64,000 nt of DNA from Affinundibacterium seohonense (GTDB lineage: Bacteria > Pseudomonadota > Gammaproteobacteria > Burkholderiales > Burkholderiaceae_D), in NCBI RefSeq assembly GCF_014284305.1, contig NZ_JACOFW010000019.1:35391-99390 (forward strand). The letters run 5' to 3'. The notes below the pieces were generated by a model, which worked only from the letters and a program-made list of their open reading frames with translations, had not been told where the DNA came from and did no database searches. The translations under genes were made by a program, and so were the position numbers. Position 1 is the stretch's first letter. Each line of letters begins with the position of its first letter. Positions 9,855 to 22,260 of this stretch are shown here, piece by piece.

Positions 9855-12314
9855 TCAACGCTTTTTGCGACTACTCTGAACCGTCTTTACTTTGCGTTCG
9901 CTACGGCTTGGGGCAACGCCAACTTTTTTGCCTTTAAGTCTATTCACTGGCGTCTCGGCGTAGGTGCTCATGTCCTTTTGCACTTTACCTGGGATAGACT
10001 TAGCTATCTTGCTCGCAGCACTACGTTTAGTCTGGCGTGGCTCAACAACTTCTTCCAACTCGCGTGTTTTGGGGAATCTATTGGGCACCGCACTGGTCGC
10101 TAAGGACAAGTCAATTTTTCGCGCATCAATATCAACTCGGCTCACCACGACTTTAACCTTATCCGTCAATTGATAACGCTTACCGCTGCGTTCACCTCGC
10201 AGTTCATGACGCGCTTCATCGAATTGAAAATAATCTGCGCCAAGCTCAGTGATATGCACTAAGCCCTCTACGAACATTTCATCCAATTGCACAAACAAAC
10301 CAAATTGCGTGACGCCTGAAATTGTGCCGGTAAATTCCTCGCCCAATTTACTCTTCATGTAATAACACTTGAGCCAAGCTTCAACATCCCGTGACGCCTC
10401 GTCAGCACGCCGCTCATTGGCAGAGCAATGAGTTCCAAGCATATCCCAAATAGTTTGCTCTTTCTGTTGGCGCTCTTTGCCAGCAGCTCTGTCGACGGCC
10501 ATTTGTTTGCGAGCTGCGTTCGAGATGGTGGTATTTAAAATACTAGTATCGATTCCTTTAGGCTCGTACTTTTTACCCAGCAGAATCGCCTTAATCGCAC
10601 GATGTGTCAGCAAATCAGGATAGCGACGAATCGGACTTGTAAAATGCGCGTAAGCATCATAAGACAAACCAAAGTGACCAATATTATCTGGGCTATACAC
10701 CGCTTGCTGCATCGAACGCAGCAACATGGTTTGCAATAACTGTGAGTCTGGGCGACTTTTAATCTTATCCATCAATTGCGCATAGTCCGAAGCTGAAGGT
10801 TTATCTCCTCCCATCAGATTTAATCCAACTTGGCGCAAGAAATTACGCACTTGAGTAAGTTTTTCTTTGGTCGGCCCAGCATGAATACGATACACGCCGA
10901 GGTGTTCAAATTCCTGCAATAAACTTGCTGCACAAACGTTTGCAGCCAACATGCACTCTTCGATCAAGCGATGTGCGTCATTCCGTGTGCGCGGTAGAAT
11001 CTTTTCAATTTTGCCCGCGGCATTGGCGACGATATAGGTTTCGGTCGATTCAAAATCAATTGCACCACGGCGGTGACGCGCTTTCAATAACACTTGGAAT
11101 ACTTCATACAGATGCAACAAATGCGGCACCAAAGGCAGGCGCTTATGCGCTTCCGGTCCTTTGGTGTTACCCAAAATTGCGGCAACTTCGGTGTAAGTGA
11201 AACGTGCAGCTGAATGAATGACAGCAGGATAGAACTGATAGGCTGTCACTTCACCGTCAAGCGAGATTACCATATCGCAAACCAGCGTTAAACGATCGAC
11301 GTTCGGGTTCAAAGAACACAAACCATTCGACAGTTTTTCCGGCAACATCGGGATCACGCGTCGTGGAAAATAAACAGACGTACTGCGCAATAAGGCATCT
11401 TGATCAATCGCATCATTCGGTTTCACATAATGACTAACATCCGCGATTGCCACCAACAAACGATAGCCCTTCTCACGGCCAATTTTGCATGGCTCACAAT
11501 ACACGGCATCATCAAAATCACGCGCGTCTTCACCATCAATCGTCACCAGTGCGATATCGCGCAGATCAACTCTATCCTCTAAATCTTTAGGACCAACATC
11601 GAATGGTAATTTACTTGCGGCTTTTTGCGCAGCATCGGAAAATTCATGTGGCACGCCAAACTTACGCACAGCAATTTCTATCTCAATTCCTGGATCATCA
11701 ATCTCACCAAGAATCTCAACGACTTTGCCAATCGCTTGTGAATATTTGGTTGGCTGCTCGATCAACTCCACGCTGACAACCTGCCCCGCTTTTGCCTTTC
11801 CTGGTGAGCCTGCTAGCAAGATGTCTTGATTAATTCGATTGTCTTCGGGGGCAATGAGCCAGATACCATTTTCTTGAATCAAACGACCAATGATGTGGGT
11901 ATTAGCGCGTTCAAGAATTTCTAACACGCTTCCTTCTAATCGACCTTTTCGATCAGTGCCGACGACACGTGCACTGACCCGATCGCCATTAAGAATACGC
12001 CCCATCTCACGCTCAGATAAAAACAAATCTGGGCTACCGTCATCTGGTGTCAAGAACCCATAGCCATCACGATGACTGCTGACACGACCAACGATTAAAT
12101 TATCTTGCGCCAGTGCAGAAAAATTTCCTAACTTATCCTGCGCGACCTGACCTTCGCGCTCCATTGCTTTCAGTCTTTTTGCCATGCCGTCGATCTCCTC
12201 AGGTTTGACGCCTAATTTTTTTGCAATCGATGCTGCCTTCAAACTTGTTTTTGAAGCACGCAAGACGCCGAGAATATCTTCACGGCTTGGTATAGGATAA
12301 AGATGTTTGTTCAA
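9855..12314 (-). CDS. rnr: Ribonuclease R
   Basis: 819 residues, full RNase R length. Processive 3'-5' exoribonuclease that degrades structured RNA and takes part in rRNA quality control and tmRNA-linked decay. In order: N-terminal winged-helix region (~1-65), cold-shock RNA-binding domains (~70-230), the RNB catalytic domain with the metal-binding DGEDARDFDDAVY segment (~256-268), an S1 domain (GTISGVTQFGLFVQLDEMF, ~640-720), and a Lys/Arg-rich tail typical of RNase R rather than RNase II. It is divergent from tRNA-Leu and upstream of rlmB, as in other Burkholderiales. Confidence 0.96.
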   Translation of the reverse strand: MNKHLYPIPSREDILGVLRASKTSLKAASIAKKLGVKPEEIDGMAKRLKAMEREGQVAQDKLGNFSALAQDNLIVGRVSSHRDGYGFLTPDDGSPDLFLSEREMGRILNGDRVSARVVGTDRKGRLEGSVLEILERANTHIIGRLIQENGIWLIAPEDNRINQDILLAGSPGKAKAGQVVSVELIEQPTKYSQAIGKVVEILGEIDDPGIEIEIAVRKFGVPHEFSDAAQKAASKLPFDVGPKDLEDRVDLRDIALVTIDGEDARDFDDAVYCEPCKIGREKGYRLLVAIADVSHYVKPNDAIDQDALLRSTSVYFPRRVIPMLPEKLSNGLCSLNPNVDRLTLVCDMVISLDGEVTAYQFYPAVIHSAARFTYTEVAAILGNTKGPEAHKRLPLVPHLLHLYEVFQVLLKARHRRGAIDFESTETYIVANAAGKIEKILPRTRNDAHRLIEECMLAANVCAASLLQEFEHLGVYRIHAGPTKEKLTQVRNFLRQVGLNLMGGDKPSASDYAQLMDKIKSRPDSQLLQTMLLRSMQQAVYSPDNIGHFGLSYDAYAHFTSPIRRYPDLLTHRAIKAILLGKKYEPKGIDTSILNTTISNAARKQMAVDRAAGKERQQKEQTIWDMLGTHCSANERRADEASRDVEAWLKCYYMKSKLGEEFTGTISGVTQFGLFVQLDEMFVEGLVHITELGADYFQFDEARHELRGERSGKRYQLTDKVKVVVSRVDIDARKIDLSLATSAVPNRFPKTRELEEVVEPRQTKRSAASKIAKSIPGKVQKDMSTYAETPVNRLKGKKVGVAPSRSERKVKTVQSSRKKR

Positions 12315-12501
12315 AACGATGAAGTCTCTTCTAAATTAAATATGATCATAAAAATGATGACCAAAAATGGATAAACATAGTTTATCGGGTAAAACAAAAA
12401 ATACCTAGTCTTTGCCAGAATCGACAATCACGACCCGACAAATCAATGCTGACAGGCGCTGTATATTCTAAAAACTAAAGTGCCGCGCCATTTTAAATAC
12501 A

Positions 12502-12529
12502 TTGACTTTATAAGGCTTTACTTTATAAT
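12502..12529 (+). promoter_or_regulatory. Sigma70-type promoter for tRNA-Leu
   Basis: -35 TTGACT (12502-12507), 16-base spacer, -10 TATAAT (12524-12529). The -10 box ends 13 bases before the first base of the mature tRNA, so the primary transcript would start with only a few extra bases. Confidence 0.85.
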
Positions 12530-12542
12530 CTCGGTCTCCGTT

Positions 12543-12627
12543 GCCCACGTGGCGGAATTGGTAGACGCGCATGGTTCAGGTCCATGTGCCTTCGGGTGTG
12601 GGGGTTCGAGTCCCTCCGTGGGCACCA
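12543..12627 (+). tRNA. tRNA-Leu (anticodon CAG)
   Basis: 85 bases including the encoded CCA end. Acceptor arms GCCCACG (12543-12549) and CGTGGGC (12617-12623) pair perfectly, discriminator is A. The anticodon loop TTCAGGT puts CAG at 12577-12579, decoding CUG. A long variable arm (TGCCTTCGGGTG) is as expected for a class II tRNA. It lies between rnr and the purA group as in related genomes, with its own promoter and terminator. Confidence 0.97.
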
Positions 12628-12640
12628 GCATTACTTAGAA

Positions 12641-12669
12641 AAGCCGTTGATTCGTCAACGGCTTTTTTA
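12641..12669 (+). terminator. Intrinsic terminator after tRNA-Leu
   Basis: 10-bp perfect stem AAGCCGTTGA / TCAACGGCTT with a TTCG tetraloop, followed by a run of T. Starts 14 bases after the CCA end. Confidence 0.92.
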
Positions 12670-12781
12670 TTTTCAAAGAGCATCTCACTCAACGTCACTC
12701 GCTTTTGGCGTAATCAAACTGCCTGGTAACAATTCACTCAATTTGGTCGATGAATCAAGTGGCAACACCTCAGCAAAAGAA

Positions 12782-12818
12782 AAAAGACGGATATACAAAT
12801 AAATGAAATCCGTCTTTT
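12782..12818 (-). terminator. Terminator of the hisZ-purA group (possibly bidirectional)
   Basis: 11-bp stem AAAAGACGGAT (12782-12792) with its complement at 12808-12818, loop 15 bases. Read on the minus strand the stem is followed by a T-rich tract, fitting termination below the phosphoribosyltransferase gene. A T-run also follows on the plus strand. Confidence 0.75.
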
Positions 12819-12844
12819 AGAATTAAATTCAATTCACGATGAAC

Positions 12845-14709
<1,865 letters not shown>

Positions 14710-14712
14710 TCA

Positions 14713-15864
14713 TCAACCTACAGTTTTTAAAATCCATTGACTACCATCGAATTCGACCATGCGCGTGCATTCAAATTCGTCCTGTTCATTCTCGTGGCCA
14801 GGCAGATTTTGTATCACTACTTCACCTGCTTGGCGCAATTCATTTATTTTATGACGCAATGCCGGATCTGGGCTCCACGGTGCCAAAATCGCGTTCTTTC
14901 GCTCCGCAGAAGGCATCAAACGCGCCAGCTCACGCAAATCTAATGAGAAGCCAGTTGCTGGTCGCGCCCGTCCAAATGCTTCCCCCACGTGATCATAACG
15001 ACCACCGCGTGCAACTGCGTTTGGCAATCCAGGAACAAAGGCATTAAACATGACACCACTATGGTAGTGGTAACCACGTAAATCAGCCAAATCAACCGTG
15101 ACTTTGGCACTACCTGCCAAATCAACCAAATAGCTCAACTCGTCCAATGCTATCGCAATCCCATCGAGTTTGGGCAAAATTTCACGGGCTTTTTGAATAA
15201 TCGCCTTGTCGCCATATAAAATTGGCAAATCCAATAGAGCTTGACGAACTTCTGGCTGAAAGTCTTTCGTCAACTCTTTTAATGCTGGCAAATCTTTTGC
15301 CTCTAACAAAGCAAATAACTGAGACTCATGGTGTTTGGCTGCAGCATCACTATTCAACAAGGCGCGCAACACTCCCACATGGCAGAGATCTAAACGCACT
15401 TCTGAAATATTCGCTAATGCCAAAGATGCCAGCATCAGCTCTTGAATTTCAGCATCAGCTTCGAGACCAGCATGTCCATAAATCTCACCACCGATTTGCA
15501 AGGGTTCACGCGTTGCATGCAAACCAGATGGACGTGTATGTAAAACACTACCGGCATAGCACAAACGTGTCACTGATCGGCGATTCAACAAATGCGCATC
15601 AATCCGTGCCACCTGCGTCGTCATATCAGCGCGCACACCCATAGTTCGACCAGAAATTTGATCAACTAATTTAAAGGTGCGTAAATCCATATCCTGACCA
15701 GCACCGGTCAATAAAGACTCAATGTATTCAAGTAACGGTGGCATGACTAATTCATAGCCATAGCAACGGAAATTATCTAATAAAACACGGCGCAGCTCTT
15801 CAATCTTGCGCGCTTCTGATGGCAAGACGTCGGCGATGTTTTCTGGGAGTAGCCAATTTGGCAT
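14713..15864 (-). CDS. hisZ: ATP phosphoribosyltransferase regulatory subunit HisZ
   Basis: 383 residues from the ATG at 15862-15864; the frame extends to a TTG at 15873, but MPNWLLPE is the usual HisZ start. HisZ is a class II aaRS-like, catalytically inactive HisS paralogue that assembles with short-form HisG and makes histidine synthesis feedback-sensitive. The family pattern [20 protein letters not shown] opens the protein, with the motif-2-like [12 protein letters not shown] in the middle and the [10 protein letters not shown] segment near residue 280. Its presence predicts a short HisG in this genome. True hisS is also in the window (22936-24297), so the two are distinct. Confidence 0.94.
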   Translation of the reverse strand: MPNWLLPENIADVLPSEARKIEELRRVLLDNFRCYGYELVMPPLLEYIESLLTGAGQDMDLRTFKLVDQISGRTMGVRADMTTQVARIDAHLLNRRSVTRLCYAGSVLHTRPSGLHATREPLQIGGEIYGHAGLEADAEIQELMLASLALANISEVRLDLCHVGVLRALLNSDAAAKHHESQLFALLEAKDLPALKELTKDFQPEVRQALLDLPILYGDKAIIQKAREILPKLDGIAIALDELSYLVDLAGSAKVTVDLADLRGYHYHSGVMFNAFVPGLPNAVARGGRYDHVGEAFGRARPATGFSLDLRELARLMPSAERKNAILAPWSPDPALRHKINELRQAGEVVIQNLPGHENEQDEFECTRMVEFDGSQWILKTVG

Positions 15865-15981
15865 AGGGAACAATCTTCAGCAATAGCAATACTACAAACA
15901 TTAATGGATCGGGCAAAAACTAGAAAGACTGCAGTTCAAAATGAAATGCAGTCTATCTAACGTCACCCACTTTTAGTACAT

Positions 15982-16878
15982 TTATTTTTTCGGTGCAGCT
16001 CCGGCAGCTCCTGCCCCTGGCGCTTTAAAATATTTAAAGAATTCTGAGCCCTGATCAACTACCATCATATCGCTCTTACTCTTAAAGCTAGCACGATAGG
16101 CCTCCAAACTGCGATAGAACTTGTAAAACTCTGCGTTCTGGCTAAAGGCTTGAGAATAGATTTTCGCTGCTTCTGCATCGCCTGCACCACTGACGGTCTG
16201 CGCTTCTTTATAAGCCTCAGCCAAAATGACTATACGTTGACGATCCGCATCTGCACGAATTTTTTCTGAATCAGCAAAGCCTGTTGAGCGCAATTCATTT
16301 GCCACACGACTACGCTCAGCTTTCATACGTTCGTAGACAGAGTTATTAATCTGTTCAACGTAGTCCACACGCTGTAAGCGTACATCGACTATTTCGACAC
16401 CAATTTGCTTCGCTTCATCCGTGACTTTTTTACGAATCGCTTGCATCACTTTATCTCGTTCACCAGAAATTACATCACGTACTGAACGCTTAGTAATTTC
16501 TTCGTTTAAAGCAGCTTTCACGATTTGCGATAAACGATCACGGGCACGACCTTCCTCACCACCAAAACTAACAAAGTATAGTTTTGGTTCTGTAATGTGC
16601 CATTTCACATAAGTATCAACCAAAATGTTTTTCTTCTCAGCAGTAATGAAACGATCTGCTTCTGGGGATTCGATCGTCAAAATACGCTTATCCAAAAACA
16701 TCACATTTTGAAATGGTGGCGGCAATTTGAAATGCAGACCAGGCTCACTAATCACAGCCTTAACTTCACCAAGAGCAAACACGATAGCATGCGATCTTTG
16801 ATCGACGACAAAAATAGTCGAGTAAAAAACCACGCCAGCAATAGCTAGGGCGATTAAAGAAGAAATAAACTTATTCAT
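15982..16878 (-). CDS. hflC: FtsH protease modulator HflC
   Basis: 298 residues. SPFH/band-7 membrane protein that with HflK forms a large periplasmic-side cage around FtsH and limits its degradation of membrane proteins. N-terminal signal anchor at ~5-25, then the SPFH domain (VDQRSHAIVFALGEV onward) and a coiled-coil region (~180-240), with an Ala/Gly-rich C terminus. Its ATG overlaps the hflK stop by one base (TAATG), indicating translational coupling, as expected for partners made in equal amounts. Confidence 0.95.
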   Translation of the reverse strand: MNKFISSLIALAIAGVVFYSTIFVVDQRSHAIVFALGEVKAVISEPGLHFKLPPPFQNVMFLDKRILTIESPEADRFITAEKKNILVDTYVKWHITEPKLYFVSFGGEEGRARDRLSQIVKAALNEEITKRSVRDVISGERDKVMQAIRKKVTDEAKQIGVEIVDVRLQRVDYVEQINNSVYERMKAERSRVANELRSTGFADSEKIRADADRQRIVILAEAYKEAQTVSGAGDAEAAKIYSQAFSQNAEFYKFYRSLEAYRASFKSKSDMMVVDQGSEFFKYFKAPGAGAAGAAPKK

Positions 16879-18134
16879 TAACGTGACTCCCTATCGCGAG
16901 AATCGCGAACTCGACCATCTTTATTTCCTCTGACTTCGACAGTGCTCATGGTGTCTGTTGGTGCACTATTTGACACTGCAGGCGCATTTGTACGAGCACC
17001 GTTTTCACCTTGCGAATTGAGCTTATCCAAAGGCAAATAAATCATATTGTTGGCGTTTTTTGTATCCATCATCAACTTGGTGGTGCTGGAGAAAATTTGC
17101 TGCATGGTTTCCAAATACATACGGTCACGTGTCACTGCTGGTGCCTTTTGATATTCGACCAAAACTTGCTTAAACCGTGCCGCATTACCCTCGGCGTTTG
17201 CGATTACTTTTGAACGATAACCTTCAGCGTCCTGCAACATACGAGAGGCTTCACCACGGGCCTTTGGAATCACATCGTTCGCGTAGGCCTGGCCTTCATT
17301 TTTCTGACGCTCTTTATCCTGACCCGCTTTTACCGCATCATCGAATGCCGCCTGTACTTGCTCTGGTGGCTGCACTGCCTGCATTGTAACGTTGGTGATT
17401 TGCGCGCCCGAATCATAGCGATCCAAGACTTGCTGCATCAACATGTTCACGTCAAGCGCAACTTTTTCACGACCTTCATAAAGAACAAAGTCCATCTTGC
17501 TACGACCAACGATTTCACGAATCGCTGTTTCCGCAACCTGACGAATCATTTCTTCTTGATCGCGATTACTATAAAGCCACTTCGCCGCATCTTTCAATTT
17601 ATATTGAACTGCAAATTGAATATCAATAATGTTTTCATCGTCAGTCAACATCAAAGCTTCTTTAGCCTGTTTGTTTTTAACGTTATTACGATAGCCAACT
17701 TCCACGGTACGTACTTGCTGCACATTCACAATCTCGTGCGCCTGAATTGGTGCTGGCCAGCGCCAGTTAAAACCAGGGCTGGTTTGGTAGCTATATTTAC
17801 CAAAAGTCGTAACGACACCAGTTTGACCTTCCTGAACGATGAAAAAGCCGCTGATCATCCAGAAGAAAGCTAGCACGGCAACAATCACACCAAAGCCAAT
17901 TTTTGCGAACAAAGAATCCGCAGGCGACCCACCAGCATTACCACCATCACCGCCACCATTTTTACCAAACATGCGAGCGATAGATTGATTGAAATCACGC
18001 CACAACTGATCCAGATCTGGAGGGCCGTCTTCTGGCTTCTTACCATCTTGCTTATCACCCTTTGACCCACGACCCCATTGAGGATCATTCAAAGAGAGCA
18101 ATGGCCTTAAGCGATTTAAAAAAGGAATTCGCAT
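16878..18134 (-). CDS. hflK: FtsH protease modulator HflK
   Basis: 418 residues from the ATG at 18132-18134 (MRIPFLNRLRPL). The open frame runs to a TTG at 18194, but those 20 residues look like translated spacer. A cytoplasmic Gly/Lys-rich N-terminal part (~1-75, with NDPQWGRG at 16-23) is followed by a transmembrane segment (~78-99) and the SPFH domain (VQEGQTGVVTTFGKY). The tail is polar and ends in Arg/Asp/Ser repeats. Partner of HflC; the gene order hfq-hflX-hflK-hflC is the classical one. The 71-base gap to hflX shows no terminator. Confidence 0.94.
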   Translation of the reverse strand: MRIPFLNRLRPLLSLNDPQWGRGSKGDKQDGKKPEDGPPDLDQLWRDFNQSIARMFGKNGGGDGGNAGGSPADSLFAKIGFGVIVAVLAFFWMISGFFIVQEGQTGVVTTFGKYSYQTSPGFNWRWPAPIQAHEIVNVQQVRTVEVGYRNNVKNKQAKEALMLTDDENIIDIQFAVQYKLKDAAKWLYSNRDQEEMIRQVAETAIREIVGRSKMDFVLYEGREKVALDVNMLMQQVLDRYDSGAQITNVTMQAVQPPEQVQAAFDDAVKAGQDKERQKNEGQAYANDVIPKARGEASRMLQDAEGYRSKVIANAEGNAARFKQVLVEYQKAPAVTRDRMYLETMQQIFSSTTKLMMDTKNANNMIYLPLDKLNSQGENGARTNAPAVSNSAPTDTMSTVEVRGNKDGRVRDSRDRESR

Positions 18135-18205
18135 TCGTTGATTACCCGATAAATTGTTGAATTTAATAACCAAAATAAAACAAAAGAAATACAAACCAAA
18201 ACATG

Positions 18206-19315
18206 CTATTCATCAAATACAGCTTCGGTATTGGACTCAAAACTGACGGCTTCTTTTTGCATCAGTTCAACTATTGCGTCACGCAACAAATCAATACCCT
18301 GACCATTTTTTGCGCTTAAAAATACTCTGCTAATTTTACCATACTCATCCCGTTCGATTGCGGGAAGCAAATCAGCCTGATCGATCTTATTCCACACTAA
18401 CAACTGCGGAATGTGATCAGCCCCTATCTCTTTAAGAACATGATTTACTTGCTCAATTTGGTCATTTCTGACCGCACTTCCACCATCCACGACATGCAGT
18501 AACAAATCCGCATGTATCGTTTCTTCCAACGTCGCCCTAAACGACGCAACCAACTGATGTGGCAAATCGCGGATAAAGCCAACGGTATCAGACACAACAA
18601 TGTTACCAGCACCCTCCAAATACAAACGCCGTGATGTTGTATCTAAAGTCGCAAACAATTGATTGGCCGCATACGTGCCAGCCTTCGTTAAGGTATTGAA
18701 TAAGGTTGACTTACCAGCATTCGTATACCCAACCAAAGACACAGTAAAAGTATTACTTCTGCCCCTAGAACGTCGCTGTGTTTCACGTTGCTTATGCAAC
18801 TTCTCCATCTTTGCCTTGAGCATTTTCACACGCTCACCTAACAGACGACGATCGGTCTCTAACTGCGTCTCACCAGGCCCGCGCAAGCCAATACCACCTT
18901 TTTGCCGCTCAAGGTGAGTCCAACCGCGAACTAGGCGCGTCGCTAAATGCTGCAACTGTGCCAGCTCAACTTGCACCTTACCTTCATGACTCTTGGCACG
19001 CTGAGCAAAAATATCCAGAATTAAGCTAGTACGATCAACTACACGTATCTTCAAGTGACGCTCTAGATTTCTCTGTTGCGCTGGCGATAGTGCGTGATTA
19101 AAAATGACGAGATCCAGACTAAGATCAATGACAGCATGAGCGACCTCATCGGCCTTACCTGAACCTATAAACAAGGCCGCATCAGGACTCGATCGCTTAC
19201 ATGCAATGCTTGTGATAGTCTCAGCCCCTGCCGAAAGCGCGAGCTGAGAAAGTTCATCTAAACTTGCCGCAAAGTCTCCTTTGCCGAAGTCCACGCCAAC
19301 TAGTGCAGCGCGCAT
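18206..19315 (-). CDS. hflX: Ribosome-associated GTPase HflX
   Basis: 369 residues. HflX binds the 50S subunit and splits or rescues stalled ribosomes, notably under heat stress. The N-terminal HflX domain (~1-175) contains the linker RGWTHLERQKGGIGLRGPGE, which is conserved and precedes the G domain. G motifs: GYTNAGKSTLFN (G1, ~198), DTVGFIRDLP (G3, ~243) and NKID (G4, ~311). It lies 44 bases downstream of hfq and is probably co-transcribed. Confidence 0.95.
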   Translation of the reverse strand: MRAALVGVDFGKGDFAASLDELSQLALSAGAETITSIACKRSSPDAALFIGSGKADEVAHAVIDLSLDLVIFNHALSPAQQRNLERHLKIRVVDRTSLILDIFAQRAKSHEGKVQVELAQLQHLATRLVRGWTHLERQKGGIGLRGPGETQLETDRRLLGERVKMLKAKMEKLHKQRETQRRSRGRSNTFTVSLVGYTNAGKSTLFNTLTKAGTYAANQLFATLDTTSRRLYLEGAGNIVVSDTVGFIRDLPHQLVASFRATLEETIHADLLLHVVDGGSAVRNDQIEQVNHVLKEIGADHIPQLLVWNKIDQADLLPAIERDEYGKISRVFLSAKNGQGIDLLRDAIVELMQKEAVSFESNTEAVFDE

Positions 19316-19359
19316 ATAAACCTAAAATAAATACAATTACTTAAAAGATTCAACAATAA

Positions 19360-19596
19360 TTACTCTGCTTCAGAATCAGAATTAATACTCACCGCACGAG
19401 CTGGAACCACGGTAGAGATGGCGTGTTTATAAACCATCTGCGTCACGGTATTACGTAACAACACGACATACTGATCAAATGATTCAACATGACCTTGCAA
19501 CTTAATCCCGTTGACCAGATAAATTGAAACAGGAATGTGTTCTTTTCTTAACGCATTCAAAAATGGGTCTTGTAACAGTTGCCCTTTATTACTCAT
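19360..19596 (-). CDS. hfq: RNA chaperone Hfq
   Basis: 78 residues: the Sm core with almost no C-terminal tail (ends SINSDSEAE). The hexameric ring pairs sRNAs with mRNAs. Sm1 motif [23 protein letters not shown] and Sm2 motif [13 protein letters not shown] are intact, and Q8, F42 and K56-H57 type residues of the RNA-binding faces are present ([23 protein letters not shown]). A good GGAG ribosome binding site lies before the ATG. A 148-base leader with a hairpin separates it from der. Confidence 0.97.
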   Translation of the reverse strand: MSNKGQLLQDPFLNALRKEHIPVSIYLVNGIKLQGHVESFDQYVVLLRNTVTQMVYKHAISTVVPARAVSINSDSEAE

Positions 19597-19631
19597 AACA
19601 GCTCCATTGTGTTGTTGTGATTAGGAGTTGG

Positions 19632-19658
19632 GGACACCTTTTATTATTTCAAGTGTCC
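19632..19658 (-). promoter_or_regulatory. Hairpin in the hfq leader
   Basis: Arms GGACACCTT (19632-19640) and AAGTGTCC (19651-19658) form an 8-9 bp stem with one wobble or bulge and a ~10-base AU-rich loop. It starts about 36 bases upstream of the hfq start codon. On the hfq strand it is not followed by T, so it does not look like the der terminator; it may be a 5'-UTR element. Function unknown. Confidence 0.4.
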
Positions 19659-19744
19659 AAAAGATAATTAAGATACCACGAGAAATTAATTTTTAAAATA
19701 CTTCCAAGAAATTTAACGAAGTAAAGTTTGTATCTACCGTTTTT

Positions 19745-21088
19745 TTACTTCGAATCTTTGGTAAAAGGATTTTTTCCCGAACGCATTTCTATCCGCAAAG
19801 GCGTTCCGGTTAAATTAAAAGTTTCTCTGAAATGTTTTTCTAGATAGCGTTTATAGACATCGCCAATCGCATCCAACGCGTTACCATGAATCACAATAAT
19901 AGGAGGATTTTGTCCGCCTTGATGCGCATAACGCATCTTAGGACGAATCGAACCTTTACGTTTAGGCTGTTGATGTTCGACAGCCTCAATCAGTGCACGA
20001 GTCAACTTTGGCGTCGACAAATTCGCCATCGCCGCTTCATAAGCAGAATCAATCGACTTCATCAAAGGTGCAATACCAGTGGACTTCAACGCCGAAATAA
20101 AGTGGAACTTCGCAAACGTTAGGAAATTTAATTTGCGTTCAATATCCATCTTAATTTCATCACGGCGATCGCTTTGCAATCCATCCCACTTATTCACACC
20201 AACGACCAAGGCTCGACCAGATTCCAGAATGAATCCGGCGATATGAGCATCTTGCTCAGAAATATCTTGTTGTGCATCCAGTAGCAGCAACACCACGTTC
20301 GCTTCAGAAACAGATTGGAGCGTTTTCACGACCGAAAACTTTTCGATGGCTTCAAATACTTTGCCACGACGACGAATACCGGCAGTGTCAATTAAGGTGT
20401 ATTGTTGCCCATCGCGTTCAAACGGAATTTCAATCGAATCGCGAGTAGTTCCCGGCATATCAAATGCGATTACACGCTCTTCACCCAACAAAGTATTCAC
20501 TAGGGTCGATTTACCGACATTTGGACGACCAACAATTGCGATCTTGATACCCTTTGCAGCATCCAGATTTTCTTCCGGCTCATCTGGACGTGAAGCGTAA
20601 GCGATGTTTAATGCCTCCTCCACCAAGTCGGTAACACCGTCACCATGCGCAGACGAAATCACATACGGGTCACCCAACCCAAGTTCGTAGAAGTCTGCCG
20701 CAACGCTGGTGTAGCGCATGCCCTCAGCCTTATTCACAACCAACATGACCGATCGACCTGACTTACGCAAAAAATCAGTAATCGTCTTATCGTGCGGCGT
20801 CAATCCCTGCCGACCATCAACAAGAAAAATAATCACATCAGCTTCGGCCACGGCTTGCTTGGTTTGCTTGGCCATTTCGTGCATGATGCCTTCTTTTGCA
20901 ACTGGCTCGAAACCACCTGTATCAATCACTAAAAATGGACGTTCACCAACTCGACCTTCACCGTAGTGACGATCACGAGTCAGTCCTGGCAAATCAGCGA
21001 CTAACGCGTCACGAGTACGCGTCAGGCGATTAAACAGTGTGGATTTGCCGACGTTTGGTCGACCGATTAAAGCGATAACTGGTTTCAT
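19745..21088 (-). CDS. der: Ribosome biogenesis GTPase Der (EngA)
   Basis: 447 residues from the ATG at 21086-21088 ([16 protein letters not shown]), 4 bases after the bamB stop; the frame extends upstream into bamB but this is the family start. Der has two tandem G domains and a C-terminal KH-like domain and acts in late 50S assembly. First P-loop GRPNVGKS at 8-15 with DTGGFEP; second P-loop GRPNVGKST near 184 with [16 protein letters not shown] and NKWDG are the G4 motifs. The KH-like domain spans ~355-440. Confidence 0.96.
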   Translation of the reverse strand: MKPVIALIGRPNVGKSTLFNRLTRTRDALVADLPGLTRDRHYGEGRVGERPFLVIDTGGFEPVAKEGIMHEMAKQTKQAVAEADVIIFLVDGRQGLTPHDKTITDFLRKSGRSVMLVVNKAEGMRYTSVAADFYELGLGDPYVISSAHGDGVTDLVEEALNIAYASRPDEPEENLDAAKGIKIAIVGRPNVGKSTLVNTLLGEERVIAFDMPGTTRDSIEIPFERDGQQYTLIDTAGIRRRGKVFEAIEKFSVVKTLQSVSEANVVLLLLDAQQDISEQDAHIAGFILESGRALVVGVNKWDGLQSDRRDEIKMDIERKLNFLTFAKFHFISALKSTGIAPLMKSIDSAYEAAMANLSTPKLTRALIEAVEHQQPKRKGSIRPKMRYAHQGGQNPPIIVIHGNALDAIGDVYKRYLEKHFRETFNLTGTPLRIEMRSGKNPFTKDSK

Positions 21089-21092
21089 TAAT

Positions 21093-22259
21093 TTATTCCG
21101 TCGCAAATGCGACAACAACACCTGATTTCGTTTGCACAATCAGGTTATTACCGACAATCGCCGGCGCAGACATAATCTTGCTTCCATCCGTCGGCATACG
21201 CGCCAGGAAAGAACCATCTTCTCTCGATAAAAAATGCAGGAAACCCAAACGATCACCGATCACCACCGCACGACCAAACGAGGTTGGCGTTGCCAATCCT
21301 CGATTCGTCAATTTATCATTTTTCCATACGGTAGCACCACCATTGATATCGTAAGCAAACACACCACCGGTATTATCCACGGCGAATGCAAAACGTTCAT
21401 CGGCGGCAACGCCAACTTCACTTGAAATATTTTTCGCCCATTTTGCCGTGCCATTTACCGCATCAAAACAAGCAACACGCCCCTGATAACTAGCAGCGCA
21501 AGTGGTATTACCAACCAAGGCAGGCGCACCAGACATGTCAACGATACGTTCTAACTCAGTAGCCCCTTTTGCTTCTGCAGCCGTGGCTTCCCAACGTAAA
21601 CCGCCATTTTGCAGTGCTAATGCAATTAATTTACCACCTGGCGTAGAAATGATAGCCATTTGATCTTTGATCGTAATTCCTGTCGCCATACGCAAAGTTA
21701 AAATTGGCAATGGACGTTCGACAGCCCACTTCATTGCACCGGTTTCGAGATCAAACGCCGTAATGCGATTATCAATACTGTGAACCAAAACCAGGCTCTC
21801 GGTCACTGCTGGAGCCGACAATATTTCACTACTTGCCTGCGCTTTCCAACGCAACTTACCAAGATCATCAAATGCAAATAACACACCTTTCTGACCAGCC
21901 ACCGCAACTGCTTTTGCATTAGCGCCAACGCCTGCAGTTAAAGGGAGCTCTGCTTTGATTTTCCAAACGACTTGACCGCTAGAGCTATTAATCTTTGCAA
22001 CAGTCCCATCAGCGCTCGCTGCGTAGACATCCACACCGACCACTGCTGGGCTGAAAAAATAATCACCAGCGGATCCCAAACTGACGGTCCAAGCATTTTT
22101 TACAGACATGCTGGTAGTAAAATTTTGCAATACCGCTGGAGCAGTCTTAGGATCTTCCTTAGCAAATGGATTGAGCCAAGACAAACTTGAACAAGCACTC
22201 AACAAGCCTATGCTGAACAAAGATACCAATATGCCACGTGGAAACATATTTAATTTCAT
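21093..22259 (-). CDS. bamB: Outer membrane assembly lipoprotein BamB
   Basis: 388 residues. Lipoprotein signal peptide with lipobox LLSAC (Cys ~23), so anchored in the outer membrane facing the periplasm. The rest is an eight-bladed PQQ-like beta-propeller with repeated patterns such as [20 protein letters not shown] and [20 protein letters not shown]. BamB binds BamA and helps insert outer-membrane proteins. One base separates it from the YfgM gene and four from der, in the conserved yfgM-bamB-der operon. Confidence 0.95.
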   Translation of the reverse strand: MKLNMFPRGILVSLFSIGLLSACSSLSWLNPFAKEDPKTAPAVLQNFTTSMSVKNAWTVSLGSAGDYFFSPAVVGVDVYAASADGTVAKINSSSGQVVWKIKAELPLTAGVGANAKAVAVAGQKGVLFAFDDLGKLRWKAQASSEILSAPAVTESLVLVHSIDNRITAFDLETGAMKWAVERPLPILTLRMATGITIKDQMAIISTPGGKLIALALQNGGLRWEATAAEAKGATELERIVDMSGAPALVGNTTCAASYQGRVACFDAVNGTAKWAKNISSEVGVAADERFAFAVDNTGGVFAYDINGGATVWKNDKLTNRGLATPTSFGRAVVIGDRLGFLHFLSREDGSFLARMPTDGSKIMSAPAIVGNNLIVQTKSGVVVAFATE

Positions 22260-22260
22260 A

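Noticed and set aside
12684..12808. Short minus-strand frame reading EVLPLDSSTKLSELLPG
   Set aside because: Looks protein-like, but has no ATG/GTG start, is cut by a stop upstream and overlaps the terminator; could be a gene remnant but cannot be supported.
15222..15644. 140-codon open frame antisense to hisZ
   Set aside because: hisZ is complete and recognisable; the antisense product shows no family features.
17358..17873. 171-codon open frame on the plus strand
   Set aside because: Lies entirely antisense to hflK; product is His/Leu/Asn-rich with no family. A shadow of the hflK frame.
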